Shown here: piece by piece, positions 1-8,130 of the stretch
How the letters are laid out: every line of letters starts with the position of its first letter
Position numbering within the stretch: position 1 is the first letter of the stretch
Assembly (NCBI GenBank): GCA_002167215.1
Contig: NHDS01000002.1
Location: forward strand, 1 to 24,735
Reading direction: 5' to 3'
Origin: Pelagibacteraceae bacterium TMED65
Lineage (GTDB): Bacteria > Pseudomonadota > Alphaproteobacteria > TMED127
Length of the DNA: 24,735 nt
Made by a program: the position numbers and the translations under genes
The notes under the pieces: model-generated
The model's input: the letters and a program-made list of their open reading frames with translations, nothing else
What the model was told of the DNA's origin: nothing
The model's database searches: none

Positions 1-614
1 ATATTAATTTTTTTTTTTTTTGCAAAAAATAAAACTTCTGACAATCCTTGAATAAAAAATGCAACACAAATTTGATTGACCATCTTGGTTATTTGTCCAT
101 TACCTGATTTCCCCATATAAATTAAAGATTTAGAATATATTTGTAACGTAGGACTTATAAGACTTATTTTATCTTTGTCCCCACCGACCATTAATGATAA
201 TTTACCTTCCTTAGCACCAATTTCACCTCCACTCATGGGAGCGTCAAAAAAAAATGATCGTTTTTTGAGAAATTGTTTATGTAAATATTTTGAAATTTCA
301 GGAGAAGCTGTAGTATGATCAACGATTGAGGTTTTTGGTTTAATGCCAGCAAGAATTCCATTTTTAGATAGATATACATTCTTAAGATCTTTATCATTTC
401 CTACGCAGGACACAATCAGATGAACATTTTTAGCTAATTCATAAAGATTTTTGTAACTTTTTAATAAACCAGTATTTTTATATCTTTTAATAAACTTTTT
501 TGTATTTAATGATTCACGATCTATGATATGGATTCTTTTTTTTTGTTTTAATAAGTGGGAGGCCATATGAAAGCCCATTACACCTAAACCAATAAATCCT
601 ATTTCTTTAGTCAT
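1..614 (-). CDS. 3-hydroxyisobutyrate dehydrogenase-family oxidoreductase (partial, 3' end outside window)
   Basis: NAD(P)-dependent beta-hydroxyacid dehydrogenase of the 3-hydroxyisobutyrate / 2-hydroxy-3-oxopropionate (tartronate semialdehyde) reductase family. Reading leftward from an ATG at 614-612 gives 204 open codons that run off the window. Visible motifs are the Rossmann dinucleotide loop GFIGLGVMG (residues 6-14), DHTTASPE (99-106), the substrate-binding DAPMSGG..GA..G (124-138) and GNGQITKMVNQ (171-181), in which Lys177 is the expected catalytic lysine. The family usually has about 290 residues, so the C-terminal helical domain is missing only because the window ends. Its ATG overlaps the end of clpB by 8 nt (ATGACTAA), which suggests translational coupling. 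The exact substrate cannot be told from the sequence; family members act in valine, glyoxylate or succinic semialdehyde metabolism. Confidence 0.9.
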   Translation of the reverse strand, partial: MTKEIGFIGLGVMGFHMASHLLKQKKRIHIIDRESLNTKKFIKRYKNTGLLKSYKNLYELAKNVHLIVSCVGNDKDLKNVYLSKNGILAGIKPKTSIVDHTTASPEISKYLHKQFLKKRSFFFDAPMSGGEIGAKEGKLSLMVGGDKDKISLISPTLQIYSKSLIYMGKSGNGQITKMVNQICVAFFIQGLSEVLFFAKKKKIN

Positions 615-3189
615 TATTAAATATTAATTCATTCTTTAAGTTTGTTGATATTTTAATCTTACTTTCTTCTTTAATTTCATCACTAAGGATTTTAAAGGCT
701 ATCTTGTCTACTATTTCTGTTTGAATGATCCTCTTTAACGGTCTCGCACCGTATGATGGTGAGAACCCTTCATTTGTGATCCAATTTTTAGCCCTAGAAT
801 CTATATCTATTCTAATTTTTTTCTGTTTTAAAACTTTTTTTAAATCATTTATTTGAAGATCTATTATTTGACTCATTTCTCTTTTTGTAAGTCTATTGAA
901 TATAATCAAATCATCAATTCTATTTAAAAATTCAGGTTTAAAATTCTTTTTTACTTCTTCTTTGATTTTTTCTTGTGTAAATATTTCAACTTTACTTAAT
1001 TGATCATCTGAAAAGTTTATGAAATCTGCACCTATGTTTGAAGTCATAATTATAATAGTATTCTTAAAATTTACCAATCTCCCCTGAGAATCAGTAAGCC
1101 TGCCTTCGTCAAATACCTGCAGTAGTAAATTAAATACATCAGCGTGAGCCTTTTCAATTTCGTCCAACAAAATAAGCTGATATGGTTTTCTTCTAATTCT
1201 TTCTGTTAGAATTCCTCCACTTTCATACCCAACATATCCTGGTGGTGAGCCAATAAGCTTAGCTACGGAATGTTTTTCCATATATTCGGACATATCAAGT
1301 CTGAACATTGACTGAGAGTTATTAAAAAGGAATTCTGATAAAATCTTTGTTAATTCAGTTTTTCCGACACCTGTTGGCCCAAGAAATAAAAAGATTCCAA
1401 TAGGCCTATTAGGATCTTGAATGCCAGCTCTAGATCTTAAAACTGATTTTGATATTGCTTTTATTGCCTCTTCTTGACCTATAATTTTTCTTTTTAACTC
1501 TTCTTCCATTTTGATTATTTTTTCTTTTTCACCTTCAAGCATTCTGTCAACAGGAATTCCTGTTGATTTTGAAATAACTTCTGCAATATGATCGGAAGAA
1601 ACAGATTTACTTAGAATTTTTTGTTCCTTTTGAGAATCTAATGATTTGAGTTTTTTTTCTAGATCTGGAATAGTACTATAAGCAAGCTCGCCTGCTTGAG
1701 AAAGTTTTCCCTCTCTTTGAAGGATTGAAAGTTTATTTTTATTGTGTTCAATAGTTGATTTTAATTTTTGGATATCTAAAATTATATCTTTTTCTTTCTT
1801 CCAGTTATTATTAAATTCATCAAACTCTTTTTCAATTTCTTTTATCTCATTTTGAAGATTAGTTGCACGATCTAAAGACTTCTTATCGTTTTCTTTTTTC
1901 AAACTTTCATACTCAATTTTGCTTTGCAAAAGTTTTCTTTCGATACTGTCTAACTTTTCAGGTTTTGAATCAATTTGCAACCTAATTCTAGCTGCTGCTT
2001 CGTCCATAAGATCAATAGCTTTATCAGGTAAAAATCTATCATTAATATACCTTTTAGATAATTCAACTGCTGATACAATTGCTGAATCTAAAATTTTAAC
2101 ACCATGGTGAACTTCATATTTTTCTTTAAGGCCTCTTAAGATTGAAATAGCGTCTTCCTCTGATGGTTCTTCTATTAATATTTGTTGAAATCTCCTTGCT
2201 AATGCTGCGTCTTTTTCTATATTTTCCCTGTATTCATTGAGTGTTGTTGCACCAATACAATGTAATTCGCCTCTTGCAAGAGCCGGCTTTAATAAATTTG
2301 ATGCATCCATTGCTCCTTCTGATTTTCCTGCTCCAACTAAATTGTGAATTTCATCAATAAATAGTATTAATGATTTTTCATTTTCATTTACTTCTTTTAA
2401 AATTTTTTTTAATCTTTCCTCAAAATCACCTCTAAATTTTGCTCCTGCAACAAGAGCACCTAAATCTAGTGAAATAACTTTTTTATTTTTAAGTGAATCT
2501 GGTATGTCATTATTAATGATTCTGAGAGCAAGACCTTCAACAATAGCAGTCTTTCCAACACCTGGTTCTCCAATTAATACAGGATTGTTTTTTGTTCTTC
2601 TAGAAAGAACTTGAATACTTCTTCTAATTTCTTCTTCTCTTCCAACTACTGGGTCTAATTTTCCTACCTTTGCTAACTCGGTAAGATCAATAGAATATTT
2701 TTTTAAAGCATCTGAATCTATTTTAGAGTTTTTTTCGTCGATTGTTTGACCCTTTCTTAATTTTAAAATTACTGCTTTTAGAGTTTCTTTATTAAAATTA
2801 AATCTGCTTAATAAGTGATATATTTCAGAATTATTATCATTAATAATAGAGTATAATATAATTTCAGGAGATATAAATGAATCATTAAATTCTTTCATCA
2901 AAACTTTTGAATTTTCAAGTATTTTTAATAATTCATTTGATAGGTAAATATTAATATTTTCTCCAGAAACTACTGGAAACTTTTTTAAATAATTTTCTAT
3001 CTCTTCTTTAAATAGTAAAAGATTCGAGCAACAAGCTTTTATTATATTTTTTAAATATGAATCATTATCGAGAATAATTGAATATATGACATGTACTGAT
3101 GTAACTTGTTGGTGATTTAAAGAAATTGATTTATTTTGAGCATTGTTTAAGATTAATTTACTTTTTTCATTGAATTGATCAAAGTTCAT
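607..3189 (-). CDS. clpB: ATP-dependent chaperone ClpB (protein disaggregase)
   Basis: Cytoplasmic AAA+ hexamer that, with DnaK, threads and rescues aggregated proteins. At 860 residues it matches the usual ClpB length. The N-terminal Clp domain covers about residues 1-150. NBD1 has Walker A GEPGVGKT (207-214), Walker B LILFIDE (274-280), a pore loop [12 protein letters not shown] (249-260) and Arg-finger region ALARRF (329-334). A long Lys/Glu-rich coiled-coil middle domain spans about 405-530, which separates ClpB from ClpA/ClpC. NBD2 has Walker A GPTGVGKT (604-611), Walker [12 protein letters not shown] (672-682), pore loop GYVGYESGG (651-659) and sensor-2 GARPLKR (814-820). I see no ClpP-binding tripeptide loop. 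The start ATG (3189-3187) has no Shine-Dalgarno sequence in front. It is divergent from the CoA-transferase gene across 42 bp. Confidence 0.98.
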   Translation of the reverse strand: MNFDQFNEKSKLILNNAQNKSISLNHQQVTSVHVIYSIILDNDSYLKNIIKACCSNLLLFKEEIENYLKKFPVVSGENINIYLSNELLKILENSKVLMKEFNDSFISPEIILYSIINDNNSEIYHLLSRFNFNKETLKAVILKLRKGQTIDEKNSKIDSDALKKYSIDLTELAKVGKLDPVVGREEEIRRSIQVLSRRTKNNPVLIGEPGVGKTAIVEGLALRIINNDIPDSLKNKKVISLDLGALVAGAKFRGDFEERLKKILKEVNENEKSLILFIDEIHNLVGAGKSEGAMDASNLLKPALARGELHCIGATTLNEYRENIEKDAALARRFQQILIEEPSEEDAISILRGLKEKYEVHHGVKILDSAIVSAVELSKRYINDRFLPDKAIDLMDEAAARIRLQIDSKPEKLDSIERKLLQSKIEYESLKKENDKKSLDRATNLQNEIKEIEKEFDEFNNNWKKEKDIILDIQKLKSTIEHNKNKLSILQREGKLSQAGELAYSTIPDLEKKLKSLDSQKEQKILSKSVSSDHIAEVISKSTGIPVDRMLEGEKEKIIKMEEELKRKIIGQEEAIKAISKSVLRSRAGIQDPNRPIGIFLFLGPTGVGKTELTKILSEFLFNNSQSMFRLDMSEYMEKHSVAKLIGSPPGYVGYESGGILTERIRRKPYQLILLDEIEKAHADVFNLLLQVFDEGRLTDSQGRLVNFKNTIIIMTSNIGADFINFSDDQLSKVEIFTQEKIKEEVKKNFKPEFLNRIDDLIIFNRLTKREMSQIIDLQINDLKKVLKQKKIRIDIDSRAKNWITNEGFSPSYGARPLKRIIQTEIVDKIAFKILSDEIKEESKIKISTNLKNELIFNND

Positions 3190-3194
3190 GGTTT

Positions 3195-3224
3195 ATTTTG
3201 ATAATAATTAAACAAAATCTCAAG
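3195..3224 (-). promoter_or_regulatory. Candidate clpB promoter (heat-shock-like -35)
   Basis: On the minus strand CTTGAGA (3224 to 3218) is followed 17 nt after its TTGAGA by CAAAAT (3200 to 3195). The CTTGA core resembles an RpoH (sigma-32) -35 element, which would fit clpB, but the -10 is weak for both sigma-32 and sigma-70. The putative -10 ends only 5 nt before the clpB ATG, so transcription would start at or near the start codon. This is a tentative call from pattern alone. Confidence 0.25.
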
Positions 3225-3231
3225 TACTTAA

Positions 3232-4395
3232 TTGAAAAAAAAGCTAAATAAACTCCCACTTGACGGAACAATAGTATTAGATCTTACAAATGTTTTATCT
3301 GGTCCATTTGCTACATTTATCCTAGCTGAACTTGGTGCTTCAGTCATAAAAGTAGAAAAACCTGATGGCGACGACTCAAGACAGTACGGTCCATTTAATA
3401 AAGGTAAGTCTTGCTATTTTATTTCATTAAATAGAGGAAAGAAAAGTATTGTAATTGATTTAAATAAAAAAAAAGATAAACAGATTTTAGAAAAAATATT
3501 AAAAAAAACAGACATAATGATAGATAATTATAAACCAGGTGTTTTAGAGAAATATGGTTATGATTGGAATTATTTATCTAAAAAATACCCTAGATTAATT
3601 CATGGAAAAATAAGTGGTTTCGGAGAAACTGGGCCTATGAAAGATCTTCCCGCGTACGATATAATTGTCCAAGCAATGGGTGGACTGATGAGTATAACTG
3701 GAAATGATAAAGATAATTTAGTAAGAGTTGGAACATCAATTGGAGATATTGCTGCTGGATTATTTTGCGTAATTGGAGTTTTAAGTCAGTTGATAAGAAG
3801 AAATGAAACAAATTCTGGATCCAAATTAGATTTAAGTATGCTTGATTGCCAAGTTGCCATCCTTGAAAATGCAGTTACAAGATATTCAATTACAAAAAAG
3901 AATCCGGTTCCTCTTGGAACTGACCATCCATCAATCGCTCCATTTGGTTCATTTAAAACCAACGATGGTCTAATTGTTATCGCTATCGGAAATCAGAAAA
4001 TATTTAAAGAATTTTGTCTTATAATTAAAGATAAGGAAATGTATACAGACTCAAAATTTAAATCAAACTACAATAGAAGTATGAATTTAAAAAAATTGAG
4101 AGAAAGAATAGAGAAAACTTTAATAAAAGAAAATAGTGAGTACTGGTTGAAGAAGTTTTTAAAAAAAAATATTCCATCTGCAAAAATAAATTCAATTGAA
4201 GAAGTTATAAAAAATAAACAAATAATTAACAGAAAAATGGTTCTAGACTACAAAGAAAAAAATCTTAATTTAATTAAGGTTGTTTCAAGTCCTTTTAATT
4301 TTAGTTTCATAAAAAATAAATCTAAAGATAGAAAGATAGCACCCAGTTTAAATGAAAATAAAGAAGATATATTAAAATTCTTAGGAATAAATTAA
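3232..4395 (+). CDS. CaiB/BaiF (family III) CoA-transferase
   Basis: Family III enzymes move CoA between carboxylic acids (formyl-CoA:oxalate, carnitine, succinyl-CoA:hydroxyacid types) in the cytoplasm, usually as interlocked dimers. The protein is 387 residues, normal for the family. It opens with LPLDGTIVLDLTNVLSGP (8-25) and has the SVIKVEKPDGDD segment (37-48), the LNRGKKSI segment (66-73) and PAYDIIVQAMGGLMSITG (140-157). Asp143 lies at the position of the catalytic aspartate that forms the acyl-anhydride/thioester intermediate. The start is a TTG at 3232: no ATG is near, and family members begin 5-10 residues before the LPL motif. The substrate is not predictable here. The gene ends tail-to-tail with the rhomboid gene and the two stops share the palindrome TTAA (4392-4395). 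Confidence 0.93.
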   Translation: MKKKLNKLPLDGTIVLDLTNVLSGPFATFILAELGASVIKVEKPDGDDSRQYGPFNKGKSCYFISLNRGKKSIVIDLNKKKDKQILEKILKKTDIMIDNYKPGVLEKYGYDWNYLSKKYPRLIHGKISGFGETGPMKDLPAYDIIVQAMGGLMSITGNDKDNLVRVGTSIGDIAAGLFCVIGVLSQLIRRNETNSGSKLDLSMLDCQVAILENAVTRYSITKKNPVPLGTDHPSIAPFGSFKTNDGLIVIAIGNQKIFKEFCLIIKDKEMYTDSKFKSNYNRSMNLKKLRERIEKTLIKENSEYWLKKFLKKNIPSAKINSIEEVIKNKQIINRKMVLDYKEKNLNLIKVVSSPFNFSFIKNKSKDRKIAPSLNENKEDILKFLGIN

Positions 4396-5090
4396 TTCCA
4401 AGGTCCTTTTTTTTTTAAAAAAATAGATTTCCCTTTTTTAACTGTTTTTAAATTAACTTTTCGAACGAAAAACAAAGAATATAAAAAACCAAATATAAAT
4501 CCCCCTATGTGAGCAAACCAAGCAACATTTGACCCTTGGCCTCCTAGGTTGATAAATTGATAAATAAACCAAAATAAAAGTAAGTAAAATGCAGAAATTC
4601 TTAATGTGAAGAAAATAAAAAATGGAACTAACACTAGAATTTTAGCTTTTGGAAATAAGTGAAGATATGCACCTAAAACACCTGCAATTGATCCAGAGGC
4701 CCCAATCATCGGTATTGTTGAATTAAAATTAACTATTGCTTGAGAAAAACAGGCAATAACGCCCGAAGAAATATAAAAAATAATAAATCTTTTTTTCCCC
4801 ATAATATCTTCAACATTGTCAGCAAATATCCAAAGATAAAGCATATTGCCTAAAAAATGCATCCAACCTCCATGCATGAAAAGTGAACTTATTAATGTTA
4901 AGGGAGCAAAAAAAGTTGGTAACTCGTTGTTACCAATTAAAGAAGCAGGCTTAAAACCAAAATAATATGTATAGAATTCTCTGTTATCATTTGTGAGCTG
5001 AAGTATAAATACGATTGAACATATAATTAAAATTAAGAGTCTAATATATGATTTATTTCTTGTTGGATTTTCATCTTTTAGAGGAATCAT
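4392..5090 (-). CDS. Rhomboid family intramembrane serine protease
   Basis: Polytopic inner-membrane protease of 232 residues. The catalytic dyad is visible: Ser132 in GASGSIAG (130-137) and His194 in AHIGGFIFG (193-201). The oxyanion-side residues are also present as H78xxxN82 in HGGWMHFLGNMLYLW (73-87), equivalent to His150/Asn154 of E. coli GlpG. I count about six hydrophobic segments, starting at residues 16-31, with no large N-terminal soluble domain; the C-terminus is a short Lys-rich tail. Its ATG overlaps the stop of pdeM by one base (TAATG), so it is the last gene of the helicase-pdeM-rhomboid run and is probably co-transcribed with the repair genes. The functional link to repair is unknown. 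Bacterial rhomboids cleave membrane-anchored substrates; no specific substrate can be inferred. Confidence 0.95.
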   Translation of the reverse strand: MIPLKDENPTRNKSYIRLLILIICSIVFILQLTNDNREFYTYYFGFKPASLIGNNELPTFFAPLTLISSLFMHGGWMHFLGNMLYLWIFADNVEDIMGKKRFIIFYISSGVIACFSQAIVNFNSTIPMIGASGSIAGVLGAYLHLFPKAKILVLVPFFIFFTLRISAFYLLLFWFIYQFINLGGQGSNVAWFAHIGGFIFGFLYSLFFVRKVNLKTVKKGKSIFLKKKGPWN

Positions 5091-5767
5091 TATGTATAAT
5101 CTTTTTCTATAATTTTTCGTTTACCAAGTATCAAAAGTTTATCTTTATTTTTAATATTTTGTTTGATTAAATTAGATTTTACATCTAAACCACCTGTATA
5201 GTGTCCAAATGCAGGTAAAATACAATAATTCTCTCCTAAAATAAAACATTTAAAGTAGTATCTTAAATTATTAATTTTAAGAAATGTTTTGGGATGATAG
5301 TGACCTGAAAATTCAAACTTATTAATTTTTTTTGTTTTTATATGAGAAAAAGAAAATTTGTCTAGTTCTAAAATTTCAAAAAATTTTCCTCCTACTCTTT
5401 TCTTGTTAACAAGTTTGTTATCATGATTGCCATTAATCCAAATAAATTTTATCTTGTTAGTTATTTTAGTTATTTCATTTATTTGTTCTTTTGGCATGTT
5501 ATTTATTGTTAAATTATCGTGAAAATTATCCCCTAATGATATAACCGTCGAAGGATTAAATTTTTCTATAAGTTTTTTTAATTTTACTATAGTTTCGTTG
5601 AAATCATATGGTGGAAAATAAATACCTTTTCTTATTAAAGAGGTTCCTTTTCCCAAATGTAAATCTGATATTATTAAAGTTTTACGATTCTTAAAAAAAA
5701 TACCACCGGAAATATCAAATAAAAATTCGTTTTTCAGTATTATTTTTGTTACTGAAGAATTAATCAT
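5090..5767 (-). CDS. pdeM: Ligase-associated DNA damage response metallophosphoesterase/endonuclease PdeM
   Basis: Calcineurin-like metallophosphoesterase of 225 residues, assigned to the ligase-associated nuclease family (PdeM/MPE). Such enzymes are Mn-dependent DNA nucleases/phosphoesterases working with an Lhr-type helicase. All metal-binding blocks are present: SDLHLGKG (34-41; Asp35, His37), SLGDNFHD (77-84), INGNHD (111-116) and SGHYHPK (154-160). The family-typical KG..L..KG.Y.P..D stretch follows the first block. The start ATG overlaps the helicase stop as ATGA (5764-5767), and the stop overlaps the rhomboid ATG by one base, so the three genes read as one translationally coupled unit. 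The family assignment rests on motifs plus the helicase, exonuclease and ligase next door; a generic metallophosphoesterase of this size would be called less specifically. Confidence 0.93.
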   Translation of the reverse strand: MINSSVTKIILKNEFLFDISGGIFFKNRKTLIISDLHLGKGTSLIRKGIYFPPYDFNETIVKLKKLIEKFNPSTVISLGDNFHDNLTINNMPKEQINEITKITNKIKFIWINGNHDNKLVNKKRVGGKFFEILELDKFSFSHIKTKKINKFEFSGHYHPKTFLKINNLRYYFKCFILGENYCILPAFGHYTGGLDVKSNLIKQNIKNKDKLLILGKRKIIEKDYT

Positions 5768-8088
5768 AATGGACTGTGAACTTTGACTTTATCTTTTTCC
5801 ATGATTAATGCCTTAGAAAATTCAGATAAGTTTTTCAGTTTCACGTGTTTAAAATCTATAATTTTCAAACTATTAATTTGACTATGATGGATAAAATGTT
5901 TCTTGATTTCTTCTTTAGTAATTTGAAGAATTATGTGTTTTGGTTCATATTTTCTTAAAGTATCAAAAATAATATCACTATTCACAAAGCTATTATTTTG
6001 TAGTTTTAATGAAACGTTTTTTTTTTTAGTCAATCCACTGATCATAGCAACTTCTCTAAAAATTCTTTTGGCAATAGTGGTATCTAAAGAATTGATTTTA
6101 TTTAAATTAAAATAAAAAAACTTTTTAAAGTCTTTAATTTCTAAAAATGTATTATTGTTGAAAAAAAGGCCAAATGAATAGTCATTGATTATGTAATTCA
6201 ATGTAAAAAGTTTTTTTTTATCTAAATAGCTTATTAGCAAATTTGAAAGCGTCTGATTCACTTCTCTTCCTAAAAAAGTGTGAAAAAAAAGATATTCACC
6301 TTTTTTATATGGAAAGCTTTCGATTAAAATTTTATTTTTTTCAGGAAGTCCTGAATTATTTTTTTGAAATATAACAAAATTATTTATTTTTGTAGGGAGA
6401 TTTATCTGATTAAAATATTTAAAAATATTTAATATTTCTTCAGATAAATTTGATTTTAATTGCATGCTCCCCCCCCAATAAACAGGAACTCTATCAGACT
6501 TCTTTTTATTCAAATCAACAATAATTTCATCATTGTTGATCTTTTTGCAAACTAAAGTCATTCCAGCAAATATAAATGAATCCTTTTCTTTCAGGGTATT
6601 TAAAAAATTTTCTTCAACTGTACCAAGTAATTTTCCTTTAATAGTTTTAATTTTTACGTTACTTGAATCAATAATTGTACCAGCATTAATAAAAATATTT
6701 TTTCTTGAATTATCATTTTTTACGGTGTAGAAGCCATTCTTAAACTTTTTTAATTTCGACCATTCTTTATAACCTTTTAAAACGTAACCACCGTTATATA
6801 TAAACCCAATGAGCTTGTTAAATTCATCTTTTTTTAAGTTTCTATAAGGATAAGCTCCAATTACTATCTTATAGATATTTTCTGGATAAAAACATGAATG
6901 GCATGATATTAAGAGCAAATGTTGACAAAGAACATCTTTTGATCCTTTTTTCTCAAAAATAGTATCAAACTTTTTTTTTTTTATTAGCCTTTTTAGGGCA
7001 ACACATTCTAAGTATTCAAATTTATTTGTTGGTATAAGAACTGCTTCAGAGACACCGTCATGGTGATGATTTGATCTTCCTAATCTTTGAATAATTTTAT
7101 TTACACTTTTTGGGGCACCTATATTGAGAATTATGTCAATATTTTTCCAATCAATACCCATTTCTAACGAAGACGTACTAATAACAGATCTAATTTTATT
7201 TTCTTTTATATTTGTTTCGGTTTGAATTCTAATTTTTTTTGATAAAGAACTATGATAAATCCCAAGTTTTAGTTTCTTATGATTTATAAATAGAGTTTTA
7301 AATAATATTTCTGCTTGTGCTCTTGTGTTTACGAATATAATTGATTTTTTATTTTTTATGATTTCATAAATCTCATTTGTTGCATAATCAATTCCATGTC
7401 CGTAATCTGGTATTTTATCAGTATAAAGAATTTTTAACTTAACGTTTTTTATCATATTATTTTTTATGATTTTAGTTTTTCCATTAAAAGCTAACCAGTT
7501 TGATAAGTACTTATAATTTTCAATATTTGAAGAACATGAAAATATTTTTATTTTTTTATTTATAAAAAGTATTTGTGAGATTGCTAAAATTAATTGATCA
7601 CCTCTTTTTGTATTTATAATTTCATTTAATTCATCAATTGCTAGATATGAAATGCTTTTAAATATATTGTCTGCTTCTTTATTTGCGATCATTAATGCTA
7701 ATGATTCAGGTGTTGTCAAGGTTATATCACAAGGATTATAAAGCTGTTTTTTTTTTGTTAATGATGACTCATCTCCAGTTCTTTTACCAATAGTTATATC
7801 TAATTCTAATTCATCAATAATAATTTTTAAATTATCAAATAAATCTGAGATAATTGATTTTAATGGACAAATATAAATTAATTTTTTCTTTTTATTTTTA
7901 ATTGCATCAATGATTATAGGGAGAAATAATGTAATTGTTTTTCCAGTTCCCGTATTAGATGATATTAATATTTGTCTGAACTTGTCAGATTCACAATTCT
8001 CAAGAAATTCGTTTTGAAAATTAAATAGCTTCCAATTTCTTTTTTTTAAAAAATATTTAAATTCTTTTGGTAATTTATTTTCTTGCAT
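5764..8088 (-). CDS. Ligase-associated DEXH-box (Lhr-core type) DNA helicase
   Basis: SF2 ATP-dependent 3'-5' DNA helicase/translocase of the ligase-associated Lhr-core family, 774 residues. Motif I is SSNTGTGKT (43-51), followed by TTPESLALM (125-133). The second RecA domain has TSSLEMGIDW and the motif VI block QRLGRSNH, followed by the family-typical EYLEC. Beyond it lies the winged-helix/beta-barrel Lhr C-terminal part. Two motifs are unusual: motif II reads DELN (152-155), where family members normally have DEWH or another DExH, and motif III reads SCSS (184-187) instead of SAT. Near codon YWGGSM the minus strand has an uninterrupted run of eight G (6469-6476). The start ATG at 8088 gives the first residues MQENKLPKEF; a TATAAT lies 10 nt upstream. 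It is divergent from the exonuclease gene and overlaps pdeM by 4 nt. Confidence 0.93.
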   Translation of the reverse strand: MQENKLPKEFKYFLKKRNWKLFNFQNEFLENCESDKFRQILISSNTGTGKTITLFLPIIIDAIKNKKKKLIYICPLKSIISDLFDNLKIIIDELELDITIGKRTGDESSLTKKKQLYNPCDITLTTPESLALMIANKEADNIFKSISYLAIDELNEIINTKRGDQLILAISQILFINKKIKIFSCSSNIENYKYLSNWLAFNGKTKIIKNNMIKNVKLKILYTDKIPDYGHGIDYATNEIYEIIKNKKSIIFVNTRAQAEILFKTLFINHKKLKLGIYHSSLSKKIRIQTETNIKENKIRSVISTSSLEMGIDWKNIDIILNIGAPKSVNKIIQRLGRSNHHHDGVSEAVLIPTNKFEYLECVALKRLIKKKKFDTIFEKKGSKDVLCQHLLLISCHSCFYPENIYKIVIGAYPYRNLKKDEFNKLIGFIYNGGYVLKGYKEWSKLKKFKNGFYTVKNDNSRKNIFINAGTIIDSSNVKIKTIKGKLLGTVEENFLNTLKEKDSFIFAGMTLVCKKINNDEIIVDLNKKKSDRVPVYWGGSMQLKSNLSEEILNIFKYFNQINLPTKINNFVIFQKNNSGLPEKNKILIESFPYKKGEYLFFHTFLGREVNQTLSNLLISYLDKKKLFTLNYIINDYSFGLFFNNNTFLEIKDFKKFFYFNLNKINSLDTTIAKRIFREVAMISGLTKKKNVSLKLQNNSFVNSDIIFDTLRKYEPKHIILQITKEEIKKHFIHHSQINSLKIIDFKHVKLKNLSEFSKALIMEKDKVKVHSPL

Positions 8089-8130
8089 TTAAATAAGAAT
8101 TATAAACAAATAATCAGAATACAATATGAT
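8089..8130. promoter_or_regulatory. Divergent promoter region between helicase and exonuclease operons
   Basis: Only 42 bp separate the two start codons, so both promoters must lie here or reach into the genes. On the minus strand TATAAT (8104 to 8099) ends 10 nt before the helicase ATG. On the plus strand TACAAT (8120-8125) ends 5 nt before the exonuclease ATG. Both would give very short or absent 5' leaders. I see no convincing -35 for either and no GTTC-N7-GTTC LexA box, so SOS control of these two operons is not supported by this interval. Confidence 0.4.

Noticed and set aside
3907..3920. GTTC-N6-GAAC inverted repeat as a regulatory site
   Set aside because: It lies inside the CoA-transferase coding sequence and has the wrong spacing and orientation for the direct-repeat LexA box.
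8083..8130. Longer exonuclease form from an in-frame TTG at 8083
   Set aside because: It would overlap the start of the divergent helicase gene, and the extra 16 residues precede the normal family start; ATG 8131 fits the family better.
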